Below are positions 43,235 through 50,427 of a DNA stretch of 64,000 nt, piece after piece. This DNA is from Streptomyces spororaveus (lineage in GTDB: Bacteria; Actinomycetota; Actinomycetes; Streptomycetales; Streptomycetaceae): assembly GCF_016755875.1 (NCBI RefSeq), contig NZ_BNED01000005.1, positions 7,701,501-7,765,500 of the forward strand, given 5' to 3'. Made by a program: the position numbers and the translations under genes. Position 1 is the stretch's first letter. Every line of letters begins with the position of its first letter. The notes beneath the pieces were generated by a model. The model saw only the letters and a list, made by a program, of their open reading frames with translations, was not told the origin of the DNA and did no database searches.

Positions 43235-44145
43235 GCGCCGTCGCCCCCCACGGCCGAGACCTGCGCCGGGATCGACAGGGGCAGCGGGTACGGCAGCGGC
43301 GGTGCGGGCACGGGCGCCGGCGGCTGGGCGCAACCGCCCGCCCGCGCCAGCTCCAGGACCGCCCGGGCCACCCGCGCCGCCGCGTCCGGTACCTGACGGA
43401 AGCTCGGGAAGTCGTTCACGTCGACGACCACCGGCCCGTCGGGGCCCAGCAGCACGTCCACGCCGTACAGGTCCAGTCCGTAGACCGCCCCCACCTGGGC
43501 CGCGATCGCCGCCACCTCGGCCGACAGCGGTACGCGGCGCTCCCGCACCGAGGGGTCCGGGTGCAGCGGGGAGCACCGCTCGGTCGCGAACAGTTCGCCG
43601 CCGACCGCGTACACCTTGATGTCCGTGCCCGAGTTGGGCACGTAGGGCTGGGCGATGAGCAGGCCCTCGCCCGCGAGGACGGGCAGCAGCGACTCCAGCC
43701 GCTCCGGCGAGGACACCAGGTGCACGGCCCGCCCGGAGCTGCCGTCGGATGGTTTGACGACGAGCGGGTACTCCGCCGCGGGGATCTCCCGGAGCAGCTC
43801 GGGGCGGGCCACGGCGTACGTCGGCGGCAGCGGCAGCCCCCGGCCGCGGCCGAGCGCGGCGGCCAGCGCCTTGTCCCGTACGCCGCGGATCGACCGGGCG
43901 TCGTTGACGGTGGTGGTCCCGGCCGCGGCAGCGGCTTCCAGCAGCGTCAGACCCGGGCCGCCCGAAACCGTCTTGAGGACCCAGGCGTCGTGCGCCCCCG
44001 CGTCCACCGCTTCGGTCATGCGCAGGAGCGAGCCGCCCGGCCGCACGACGTCCACCCGGTGCCCCCACGCGGTCAGCTGCCGGATCACCTCGTTCGGCAT
44101 GCCGTCGTGGCGGTAGTGCTCCTCCACCAGGAAGCAGAGCCTCAT
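43231..44145 (-). CDS. ATP-grasp ligase (RimK-like), first of a tandem pair
   Basis: A 304-residue ATP-grasp protein. It contains MRLCFLVEEHYRHDGMP at the start, WVLKTVSGGPGL, the ATP-binding Lys in YPLVVKPSDGSSGRAV, IAQPYVPNSGTDIKVYAVG, and the metal-binding strand GLDLYGVDVLLG...VVVDVNDFPS. The last 40 residues are a proline-rich tail. The ATG at 44145 follows GGGGAAGG. Its partner overlaps at GTGA. No precursor peptide or NRPS is visible next to them; the DMT transporter downstream could export a product. Glutathione-, peptide-tag- or amino-acid-ligase activity are all possible. Confidence 0.83.
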   Translation of the reverse strand: MRLCFLVEEHYRHDGMPNEVIRQLTAWGHRVDVVRPGGSLLRMTEAVDAGAHDAWVLKTVSGGPGLTLLEAAAAAGTTTVNDARSIRGVRDKALAAALGRGRGLPLPPTYAVARPELLREIPAAEYPLVVKPSDGSSGRAVHLVSSPERLESLLPVLAGEGLLIAQPYVPNSGTDIKVYAVGGELFATERCSPLHPDPSVRERRVPLSAEVAAIAAQVGAVYGLDLYGVDVLLGPDGPVVVDVNDFPSFRQVPDAAARVARAVLELARAGGCAQPPAPVPAPPLPYPLPLSIPAQVSAVGGDGA

Positions 44146-44280
44146 GGACCTTCCCCATATTCCCCGGACGTCCGCCGATACCGTCCGGCGAGTTGTGACG
44201 TCACAGGATGTCATGGACCGCAATGTGATGATCGGTCCGCGTGTGGGCTTCCTTGTTGCGCCGCGAGATCGGGATCACCG

Positions 44281-44535
44281 CTGCCCGGCCACGAAGACGA
44301 CCGCACGCGCCGCGCGGTTGCGCGCCGCCGGGACCTGCCGCCGGAAGCGGTCGACGCGGTCCTCGCGCACCCGGACCGCCACGTCCGGCGGACCTTCGCC
44401 GAGAACGGCGCCGCCGACCCGGCCCGGCGCGCCAGGCTTCTCGCCGATCCCGATCCCGACACCGCCGCCGCCAACCCGGCGCTCCCGCCAGGGGATATGC
44501 GCCTGCCGCCGGACCGGGCGCAGGTGCCGGAAATC
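44281..44535 (+). pseudogene. Fragment of an LRV-repeat protein
   Basis: One frame reads two LRV units: RRDLPPEAVDAVLAHPDRHV, then RRTFAENGAADPARRARLLADPDPDTAAANPALPP. This matches the repeat style of the intact gene at 2019-3362. There is no start codon or ribosome site, upstream sequence is non-repetitive, and repeat length shrinks before the end. It looks like the residue of a deleted gene just upstream of the 44575 gene. It also fills most of the 429-bp gap after the ATP-grasp genes. Confidence 0.5.
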
Positions 44536-44574
44536 CCGGTGAATGATCGGACAATCGCCTGCTAAGTTGATCGC

Positions 44575-45306
44575 GTGCCGAAGCTGAATCAGATCATCGC
44601 AGTGGAAAAGGGCGTCAAGTCCAAGTCCCTCCAGGAGCTCACGCAGGCTCACCACGACGTCCAGAAGCCCGCCCTGCTGGCGGGTATCTCCCGGACCTAC
44701 CAGCCCAAGGACGAGGAGGGCGAGCAGCTGCCGCCCGAGTCCACCCGGGTGCAGATCAAGGCCGAGGACGTACTGCGGGCGACGGCGGGCACCCTGACGC
44801 GACTGTTCGACGTGACGGCGACCAAGGACTGGGCCAACCGCACCGCGGCCGCCGACGTCGTCGTGGACGGGACGGTCCTGCTGGCGCAGGTGCCCGTGCC
44901 GTACCTGCTCTTCCTGGAGAAGCAGCTCACCGACATGCACACCTTCGTACGGAAGCTGCCGGTACTGGACGCCTCCGAATCCTGGAACCTGGACCCGTCC
45001 ACGGACTCCTGGAAGACGGACCCGGTGCGCACCATCCGTACCAAGAAGGTGCCGCGCAACCACGTGAAGGCCGAGGCCACCGAGAAGCACCCGGCGCAGG
45101 TCGAGGTGTACTACGAGGACGTGCCGGTCGGGTACTGGACGACCGTGAAGTTCTCCGGTGCGCTGCCGGCCCGGCGGGTCAACGAGCTGCTCGACCGCGT
45201 GGAGAAGCTCCAGCAGGCGGTCAAGTTCGCCCGCGAGGAGGCCAACAGCGCCGAGGTCACCGACCACCGGGTCGGCGACGCGGTGTTCGGCTACTTGTTC
45301 AAGTAG
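44575..45306 (+). CDS. Unrecognised 243-aa protein next to permuted tRNA-like genes
   Basis: I do not recognise this protein. It is soluble, without signal peptide, and opens PKLNQIIAVEKGVKSKSLQE. Its middle has DVLRATAGTLTRLFDVTATKDWAN, a proline-bracketed strand VPVPYLLFLEKQLTDMHTF and a Trp-containing block DSWKTDPVRTIRTKKVPRNH. A helical, Arg/Lys-rich end follows (ARRVNELLDRVEKLQQAVKFAREEAN). It is lysine-rich for this genome, consistent with nucleic-acid binding. Start is GTG 44575 with TAAGTT about 8 nt upstream and no ribosome site, so probably leaderless. It ends 55 bp before the first permuted tRNA-like unit on the same strand and could be co-transcribed with it. Confidence 0.75.
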   Translation: MPKLNQIIAVEKGVKSKSLQELTQAHHDVQKPALLAGISRTYQPKDEEGEQLPPESTRVQIKAEDVLRATAGTLTRLFDVTATKDWANRTAAADVVVDGTVLLAQVPVPYLLFLEKQLTDMHTFVRKLPVLDASESWNLDPSTDSWKTDPVRTIRTKKVPRNHVKAEATEKHPAQVEVYYEDVPVGYWTTVKFSGALPARRVNELLDRVEKLQQAVKFAREEANSAEVTDHRVGDAVFGYLFK

Positions 45307-45361
45307 CCCACAGAACCCCTTCCGTATGTCTGCGGGAGGTGCGCGAGAGCGCAAGCTGAAA

Positions 45362-45466
45362 CTGATGTTGAAGCTGAACGAGGGTGTCAGTTGGGGGTTC
45401 GAATCCCTCCCCCGGCATTGCGAGCCGGGGTGGCCCAAGCTGGTAGAGGCGGCCCTTCAATCTCAG
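45362..45466 (+). tRNA. Circularly permuted tRNA-like gene 1 (3' half before 5' half)
   Basis: Read in order. Possible 3' anticodon strand AGGGT (45381-45385), 7-nt variable stretch, T-stem GGGGG/CCCTC with loop TTCGAAT (45393-45409), 3' acceptor CCCCGGC (45410-45416), discriminator A45417, a 6-nt linker, 5' acceptor GCCGGGG (45424-45430), T8, D-arm GCC/GGC with GG in its loop (45433-45450), 5' anticodon strand GCCCT (45452-45456). All seven acceptor pairs are Watson-Crick. Trailer 45456-45466 pairs with leader 45362-45372 (10 of 11). The anticodon is ambiguous: CAA at 45458-45460 or GAA at 45376-45378. The D-arm is Leu/Ser-like. No CCA is encoded. Confidence 0.7.
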
Positions 45467-45512
45467 ATTATCGCTCCAGTCTCAGTATTCGCCGCCGAAC
45501 ACCGGATCGACC

Positions 45513-45621
45513 GAGCGTGGACGATCATCGATGGATAGGGGTTCAAGTCCCCTCTGCGCCTCTCTTCATGGCGCGGTAGTTCAAAGGCAGAACACGTCGA
45601 TCTAAGAATGATCCGCGACTC
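45513..45621 (+). tRNA. Circularly permuted tRNA-like gene 2, candidate CUA anticodon
   Basis: Same order as unit 1. 3' anticodon strand CGATG (45529-45533), 3-nt variable stretch, T-stem AGGGG/CCCCT with loop TTCAAGT (45537-45553), 3' acceptor CTGCGCC (45554-45560), discriminator T45561, 8-nt linker, 5' acceptor GGCGCGG (45570-45576), T8 A9, D-arm GTTC/GAAC with GG in the loop (45579-45593), A26, anticodon strand CGTCG (45595-45599), loop ATCTAAG (45600-45606) with T33 and anticodon CTA. Acceptor pairs are six Watson-Crick plus one G-U. Trailer 45612-45621 pairs with leader 45513-45521 (nine pairs, one bulge). The D-arm and U73 resemble Gly/Cys tRNAs. Confidence 0.7.
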
Positions 45622-45657
45622 TTAAACGTGCCGGTGTGCGCAATTGGGTGGCACACA

Positions 45658-45690
45658 GGAGCCCGGGAGCTGGATATGCTCCCGGGCTCC
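45658..45690. terminator. Strong hairpin terminator after the tRNA-like genes
   Basis: A perfect 13-bp stem (45658-45670 with 45678-45690) with a 7-base loop. It ends the plus-strand unit and also lies just past the anti-sigma stop on the minus strand, so it can serve both directions. Confidence 0.7.
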
Positions 45691-45720
45691 GTCACGTTCC
45701 CGCCCGTGGCGGGACTCCGG

Positions 45721-46449
45721 TCAGACCGTGACCGGTACGGACACGTACGTCCGGCCCGACTCGTTCTCGACCAGGATCGCCTTGACGTCCGCCGACTCCA
45801 CGGCCGCCGAACCGTCCAGCGCCGCGCCCTTGCCCTCGCCGTTCTCCTGGTTGCCCACGACCCAGCTGCCCGCGGTGGTGCGCGTACCGTTCTTGGAGAC
45901 CACGATCAGCCGGCACCGCTCACCGGGTGGCACTCCCGTGACCGCCGCCCGCACCCGCACCCACTTCGCGGCGGGCGTCATCTGCACGGTCATCCGCGCG
46001 CCCGAGACCTGATCGGTCCCGGAGAGCGTCTTGGTCCCGGCGGGCGGCGGCGTGGGGTTCGCCGTGGCCGTCGGGGACGGCGGCGGCAGGGCGACGGCCC
46101 CCGAATCGCCCGCACCCAGCTGGGTACCGGCCCAGAACACGGCCGCCAGCGAGGCGGCGACCGCCAGCCCCGCGAACCCCGCGCGCCGGCGCGAGTCGCC
46201 GGCCCGCTCACCGCGCATCTGCCGCAGGGTGCGCTGGAGCAGCAGGTCACCGCCCTGCGGCGGGCCGTCGAAGAATGCCTCGTCGGGCACCTCGCCCAGA
46301 GCCGCCTCCATCTCGCGCAACGCGGCCACCTCCTCCCGGCACTGCATGCACCCGCTCGTGTGTTCCTCGACCCGGCGGATCTCCTCGACGTCGAGGACGC
46401 CGAGTACGTAGGGGCCGAGCAGTTCCTCCTCGTGCCGCTGCCGGTTCAT
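45721..46449 (-). CDS. Zinc-finger anti-sigma factor
   Basis: A 242-residue membrane protein. An N-terminal anti-sigma zinc finger (H30-x3-C34-x2-C37 in EEHTSGCMQC) is cytoplasmic. One transmembrane helix near residue 93 (AGFAGLAVAASLAAVFWAGTQLG) follows. An outside domain of about 120 residues (ARMTVQMTPAAKWVRVRAAVTGVPPGERC) resembles the RskA-type sensor. Its ATG overlaps the stop of the sigma gene (ATGA), the usual cognate pairing. It should hold its sigma factor until a signal triggers release, probably by proteolysis. Confidence 0.9.
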   Translation of the reverse strand: MNRQRHEEELLGPYVLGVLDVEEIRRVEEHTSGCMQCREEVAALREMEAALGEVPDEAFFDGPPQGGDLLLQRTLRQMRGERAGDSRRRAGFAGLAVAASLAAVFWAGTQLGAGDSGAVALPPPSPTATANPTPPPAGTKTLSGTDQVSGARMTVQMTPAAKWVRVRAAVTGVPPGERCRLIVVSKNGTRTTAGSWVVGNQENGEGKGAALDGSAAVESADVKAILVENESGRTYVSVPVTV

Positions 46450-47057
46450 GCCACCACCTCACGCAGTCCGGCGGGCTGCTGGGGCGGCCTGCCCGATCGC
46501 TTTCCTTCTCTGGAACCGATGTCCCTGAATCCGTCGCTCTTGAAGACGTCGCGCAGCGCCTTGAGGGCGTAGTGCGAACGCGATTTGACCGTACCCGCCG
46601 GGATGCCGAGGCTGTCGGCCGCCTCCGCGACGCTGAGCTGTCGGTAGTACAACTCCTTCAGGACGTCCCGGTGTTCCGGCGACAGCTGATCGAGGGCCCC
46701 CAGGACCGTCATGCTGTCCACCACGGAATCGGCGTGGTCCGCCTCCACCGGGGGAGCGGACGAGGCCCCGGACACCTCGGGCGGCCGGGCGGCCTTGGCC
46801 CGGTGGCGGTCGGTGATGATGTTGCGGGCCACGGTGAGCAGCCAGCCGCGCACCGAGCCCTTTCCGTTGACCAGCACCTCGGAGTGGCGCCAGGCCCGGA
46901 TCAGAGTCTCCTGTACGACGTCCTCGGCGGCGGCCCGATCCCCGGTCAGCCGGGTGGCGTACGCGAGCAGGGCGTGGCCGTGCTCCTCGTACACCGACTT
47001 GATCAGTGCCTCATCGGTCGAGCCCCGCCGAGTGCGGGGCCACAGTGGTCCGGCCAT
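46446..47057 (-). CDS. ECF RNA polymerase sigma factor
   Basis: A 203-residue group-4 sigma factor. Region 2 (HGHALLAYATRLTGDRAAAEDVVQETLIRAW) carries the DAED/VVQE signature. Region 4 (LDQLSPEHRDVLKELYYRQLSVAEAADSLGIPAGTVKSRSHYALKALRDVF) is the HTH that reads the -35 element. The pair with the overlapping zinc-finger anti-sigma gene resembles SigL/SigK-type systems. The ATG at 47057 follows GGGTGAG. A longer frame upstream crosses the DUF1996 gene and is not coding. Target promoters cannot be named from the window. Confidence 0.93.
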   Translation of the reverse strand: MAGPLWPRTRRGSTDEALIKSVYEEHGHALLAYATRLTGDRAAAEDVVQETLIRAWRHSEVLVNGKGSVRGWLLTVARNIITDRHRAKAARPPEVSGASSAPPVEADHADSVVDSMTVLGALDQLSPEHRDVLKELYYRQLSVAEAADSLGIPAGTVKSRSHYALKALRDVFKSDGFRDIGSREGKRSGRPPQQPAGLREVVA

Positions 47058-47140
47058 CTCACCCTCTCCGTCTTCCTCGCATATGTGGTGCGGTCGGAAC
47101 ACGCCACCGGGACGGATTCGGTTCACGTGACCTGCGTCAC

Positions 47141-48139
47141 TCAGGTCCGGCAGTCGCGGCCCTTGTTGATGCAGTCGACCAGCGCCGCCATCTGACGGTC
47201 GGTCATCACGTTCACGAACATGGCGTGGTCGGTCTTGGGGCTGTGCCGCTGCTCGGGGAACGAGTCGAGGGCCACCTTCAGCCCCGGGGGGATCTCGTAG
47301 GCAAGGGAGACGCGCAGTTCGGGCACCGGGAAGGTGTCCTTCGGGCAGACGCCGTTCGCGGCGGTGAAGAGCAGGTGCGAGCGGTGCGTGACGCCGACGG
47401 TGTCGAGGCCGTTCCAGCAGCTCGGGAAGATCAGCGTGCGGGTGACGAGCTCGCCCGCCGGGCAGCGCGGATAGCGGGTGGTGGCCCGGTCCGGGGAGCC
47501 CGAACACCCCCAGCGGGCCCGGACGTCGGCCTCGCTGTCCGCCGTGTACGCGACGGCGTCGCCGGTCATGCCGCGCAGGAAGCGCGGCATCGGCACCACC
47601 TTGCTGAAGGGATTGCCGCGGAACTCCACCCGGACCGAGGCCTCCGGCACGATCTCGCCGACGTTTCCGTGCCCCGCCGAATCCTCGTGCGCGCGCGTGC
47701 CCGGGCGGTCGGGGCGGCGCAGGACGGGCCAGTAGTACGTGGAGCGGTCGCCGCCCGCACAGCTCGTGGCGGCCGCGGCCAGCGAGGCCTCCGTCGACAG
47801 TGCGCCGGTGGAGAGGTTCCCCACGTAGGCGTGCGTGTGGTGGGCGCCGCCCGGCAGCCCGGGCGAGACCACGAGGTTGTCCTCGTTGTAGTGGCGCTCC
47901 TCGTTGCGGCCGCAATTGACCACCATCGAACCGGTCGACCCGTCGGGTCCGGGGGCGGGAGCGGCTGCCGGAACGCGCGGAACCTCACGTATGTCCACAT
48001 AGTCGGACGCCGTCGGCCGCCCGTCCGCCGCCTCGGCGTGCGGGCCGACGGCTCGCCACGCCCCCAGTACCGCCGCGATCAGCACGCCGCTCAGGACCAG
48101 GCAGAGGGCGAGAGTGAGCAGCCGGCGTTCGTTCCCCAT
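47141..48139 (-). CDS. DUF1996 secreted protein
   Basis: A 332-residue exported protein. A signal/anchor helix (LLTLALCLVLSGVLIAAVLGAW) precedes the DUF1996 domain with its hallmarks HHTHAYVGN, YYWPVL, SCWNG and SHLLF. A conserved cysteine pattern suggests disulphides outside the cell. DUF1996 proteins are secreted, are found in actinobacteria and fungi, and have no known function; many accompany carbohydrate-active proteins. The ATG at 48139 begins the signal sequence. It lies upstream of the sigma/anti-sigma pair on the same strand, with about 80 bp between. Confidence 0.85.
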   Translation of the reverse strand: MGNERRLLTLALCLVLSGVLIAAVLGAWRAVGPHAEAADGRPTASDYVDIREVPRVPAAAPAPGPDGSTGSMVVNCGRNEERHYNEDNLVVSPGLPGGAHHTHAYVGNLSTGALSTEASLAAAATSCAGGDRSTYYWPVLRRPDRPGTRAHEDSAGHGNVGEIVPEASVRVEFRGNPFSKVVPMPRFLRGMTGDAVAYTADSEADVRARWGCSGSPDRATTRYPRCPAGELVTRTLIFPSCWNGLDTVGVTHRSHLLFTAANGVCPKDTFPVPELRVSLAYEIPPGLKVALDSFPEQRHSPKTDHAMFVNVMTDRQMAALVDCINKGRDCRT

Positions 48140-48221
48140 GCCGGTCACCGTCGCCGCTGGCGTCCCCGTCGTCAACCTGCCATCCGCATGGCGGTCGCGG
48201 GAAGACCGATAGGCTCTCTCC

Positions 48222-49205
48222 ATGGCGGTGGGCGAGGAGACCGAGGACAGGGCCGCGGATTCCGGCGGCGAGGGCTGGGACGCCACGCGCTCCTGGGTGG
48301 AGCAAGGGCTCTGCGAGGCCGAACGCATCGAGAACGTCGTACGGCTGCGCGGCGGCTGGACCGCGCGGATGCGCCGCCTGGACCTCGGCGGCCCGGACGG
48401 CCGGCGCTCGCTCGTGCTGCGGTCCTTCGTCACGCCCTTCTACCTCCGGCACGCGGAGGGCCTGCTGACCCGTGAGGCGGAGATCCTGCGGCTGCTCGCG
48501 GACACGGACGTACCGGCGGCCGAACTGGTGGCGGTGGACGCGACGGCGCGGCACTGCGACCACCCCTCCCTGCTGATGTCGCTGCTGCCGGGAACCGTGC
48601 GCCTGGGCGACCGGCAGGCCGATGACCGGGCCGACCTGCTGGCCCGCCAACTGGTACGCATCCATCAGCTGCCCGTCGCCCCGCGACAGCGGCCCCGCAC
48701 CTATCAGGCCTGGACCTCCGCCGAGCGGGTGAGCCCGCCCGCGGACACCGAGCGGCCCGAGCTCTGGCGGCGGGCGGTCGACGTCATCCGCCGCGAACCC
48801 CCGCCCTATCGGGGCCGCTTCCTGCACCGGGACTTCCATCCCGGGAACGTCCTCTTCACGGGTACGGGCGAGGATCTCCGGATCAGCGGTGTCGTCGACT
48901 GGGTGGAGACCTCCTGGGGGCCCGCCGACCTGGACGTGGCGCACTGCTCGACGGCCCTCGCCCTGCTGCACGGCGTTCCGGCCGGGATGCGCTTCGCCGA
49001 CCGCTACGCCGCCGCGGGAGGAACCCTGGCCGAGGACCGCACCGCCCATCTCCACTGGCGGCTGCTGGACGCGCTGGGCTTCGCGCCGGACGCGGAGAAG
49101 GTCGCCGTGCCCTGGCGCGAGCTGGGCCGTGTCGACCTGACGGCCCGTGTCCTGAGCCGGAGGCTGGAGGGGTACATCGAAGCCCTCTTCGAGAGGTATG
49201 CCTGA
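48222..49205 (+). CDS. Aminoglycoside-phosphotransferase (APH)-fold kinase
   Basis: A 327-residue kinase-fold protein. The catalytic loop is FLHRDFHPGNVLF, the metal-binding DFG-like Asp is in VVDWVETSWGPADLDVAHC, and an N-lobe with LVLRSF holds the ATP lysine position (arginine here). Members phosphorylate aminoglycosides, choline, homoserine or unknown small molecules; sequence alone does not indicate antibiotic resistance. It is divergent from the DUF1996 gene and convergent with the gyrB-like gene, with a perfect 20-bp hairpin between the two stops. Confidence 0.85.
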   Translation: MAVGEETEDRAADSGGEGWDATRSWVEQGLCEAERIENVVRLRGGWTARMRRLDLGGPDGRRSLVLRSFVTPFYLRHAEGLLTREAEILRLLADTDVPAAELVAVDATARHCDHPSLLMSLLPGTVRLGDRQADDRADLLARQLVRIHQLPVAPRQRPRTYQAWTSAERVSPPADTERPELWRRAVDVIRREPPPYRGRFLHRDFHPGNVLFTGTGEDLRISGVVDWVETSWGPADLDVAHCSTALALLHGVPAGMRFADRYAAAGGTLAEDRTAHLHWRLLDALGFAPDAEKVAVPWRELGRVDLTARVLSRRLEGYIEALFERYA

Positions 49206-49206
49206 A

Positions 49207-49256
49207 CCGCCGGATCCCGGTCGGCGGTCGGCCGAACGCCGACCGGGATCCGGCGG
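49207..49256. terminator. Bidirectional hairpin terminator, 20-bp perfect stem
   Basis: Positions 49207-49226 pair with 49237-49256 without mismatch around a 10-base loop. It fills the 55-bp space between convergent genes and can stop transcription from both sides. Confidence 0.75.
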
Positions 49257-49260
49257 GCGC

Positions 49261-50427
49261 TCAGCGGAGGGTGTCGGCTCCGAGGATCCGGCCGACGACG
49301 GCCGCGGCCTGCTCGGGGTTCTCCTCCAGCCAGGCACCGAGGTGCTTCCGGACGGCCTCGCGGACGCGGGGACGTACCTCGGCGTTGCTCAGCTCGCCGC
49401 GGGTGGCCCCGACGAACGCGGGGTCGTCCAGCTTGACCGACACGACGGCCGTGAGGCCCGCGCCGATGCGGTCGGCGCCGAGGCCGGGGTCCGTCGCCGT
49501 CAGCAGTCCCCGTGCTCGCGCGTAGGCGTCGAGCGCGGCCGCCACCCCCTCGCGCAGTCCCGCCTCGTGGGAGCCGCCGCCCGGTGTGGCCGCATCGTTG
49601 GCGAAGCTGCGGACCCGCTCCTCACGGGAGCCGCACCACCGCAGGGCCACCTCCATCGCCCCCGCCATCCGCGGATCGTCCTGCTCGAAGCCGATGACAC
49701 CGGTGTGTACGGGCGTCCCCGTCGCGGCTCTGAGGGAGGCGACGAAGTCCCGTACCCCGCCCGGGAAACGGAACCGGGCCACCTGGGCGTCGCCCGGAGC
49801 GCGCTCGTCGGACAGTGAGATCTCCAGGCCCCGGTTCAGGAAGGCGAGCTGCTCGAAGCGCTCCGCCAGCACGGCGAACGAGTACTCCGTCGTCTCCAGG
49901 AGGGAGGCGTCGGGACGGAAGGTGACGGTGGTGCCGCTGCCGCTCGCCGGCCCGGCGGCGGTGGGCCGGGTGACGGCGACGCCGCGCGCGTACTCCTGGA
50001 CCCGGCGGACCCCCTCACGCCGCACCTCGGCCGTCAGGCGGCTCGACAAGGCGTTCGCGACGGCGAGCCCCATACCGAAGAAGGACATGGCCGCCGAGCA
50101 GCGGCCGACGGGCCTCGACCTGACCGACAGGTCGGTCAACAGGGCTTCGAGGCCGGGGCCGTCGCCGGCCTCGGCGGCTCCGAACGGGATGCCCGGCCCG
50201 TCGTCGGCGACCCGCACGGCGCCGTCCGCCACGAGGGTCACCCCGACGGAGCCGGTGCGGCCGGTCAGCGCCTCGTCCACCGCCCGGGCGGTGACCTCGA
50301 AGACCAGCTGGTGCAGTCCGCGTGCGCCGGTCGAGCCGATGTACATCCCGGGCCTCGTCCGAACGGCCTCGGCCCCCTCCAGCACCCGGATGCGGCTGGC
50401 GTCGTACGTGATCGCTTCGTCCCTCAC
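49261..50427 (-). CDS. Short GyrB/ParE-like GHKL ATPase lacking TOPRIM
   Basis: A 388-residue protein equal to the N-terminal half of GyrB. The ATPase domain has TRPGMYIGSTGARGLHQLVFE, VADDGPGIPFG and GMGLAVANALSSRL. The transducer domain ends in VGATRGELSNAEVRPRVREA. In GyrB the corresponding loop is QTKTKLGN with a catalytic lysine; here Gln is Ala and Lys is Arg. The DNA-cleaving TOPRIM domain (E, DxD) and C-terminal tail are absent, and no gyrA-like partner is near. It is therefore not a functional gyrase subunit by itself. GTG start at 50427 after GAGGGGGA. Confidence 0.85.
   Translation of the reverse strand: MRDEAITYDASRIRVLEGAEAVRTRPGMYIGSTGARGLHQLVFEVTARAVDEALTGRTGSVGVTLVADGAVRVADDGPGIPFGAAEAGDGPGLEALLTDLSVRSRPVGRCSAAMSFFGMGLAVANALSSRLTAEVRREGVRRVQEYARGVAVTRPTAAGPASGSGTTVTFRPDASLLETTEYSFAVLAERFEQLAFLNRGLEISLSDERAPGDAQVARFRFPGGVRDFVASLRAATGTPVHTGVIGFEQDDPRMAGAMEVALRWCGSREERVRSFANDAATPGGGSHEAGLREGVAAALDAYARARGLLTATDPGLGADRIGAGLTAVVSVKLDDPAFVGATRGELSNAEVRPRVREAVRKHLGAWLEENPEQAAAVVGRILGADTLR

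Noticed and set aside
42437..44145. RiPP or NRPS biosynthetic cluster around the ATP-grasp pair
   Set aside because: No precursor peptide, carrier protein or modifying enzyme is visible within several kb; two ligases and a transporter are too little.
45336..45417. Ordinary tRNA starting at GCGGGAG and ending at the first CCCCGGCA
   Set aside because: Only five of seven acceptor positions pair, the D-loop would have four bases without GG, and no seven-base anticodon loop forms. Pairing with the downstream GCCGGGG is perfect.
45424..45561. Ordinary intron-bearing tRNA from GCCGGGG to CTGCGCCT
   Set aside because: The acceptor strands GCCGGGG and CTGCGCC do not pair. Each matches the neighbouring half in permuted order instead.
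48222..49205. Aminoglycoside resistance gene
   Set aside because: The fold is APH-like, but the usual ATP lysine is Arg and no resistance-specific signature is seen. Many such kinases act on other molecules.
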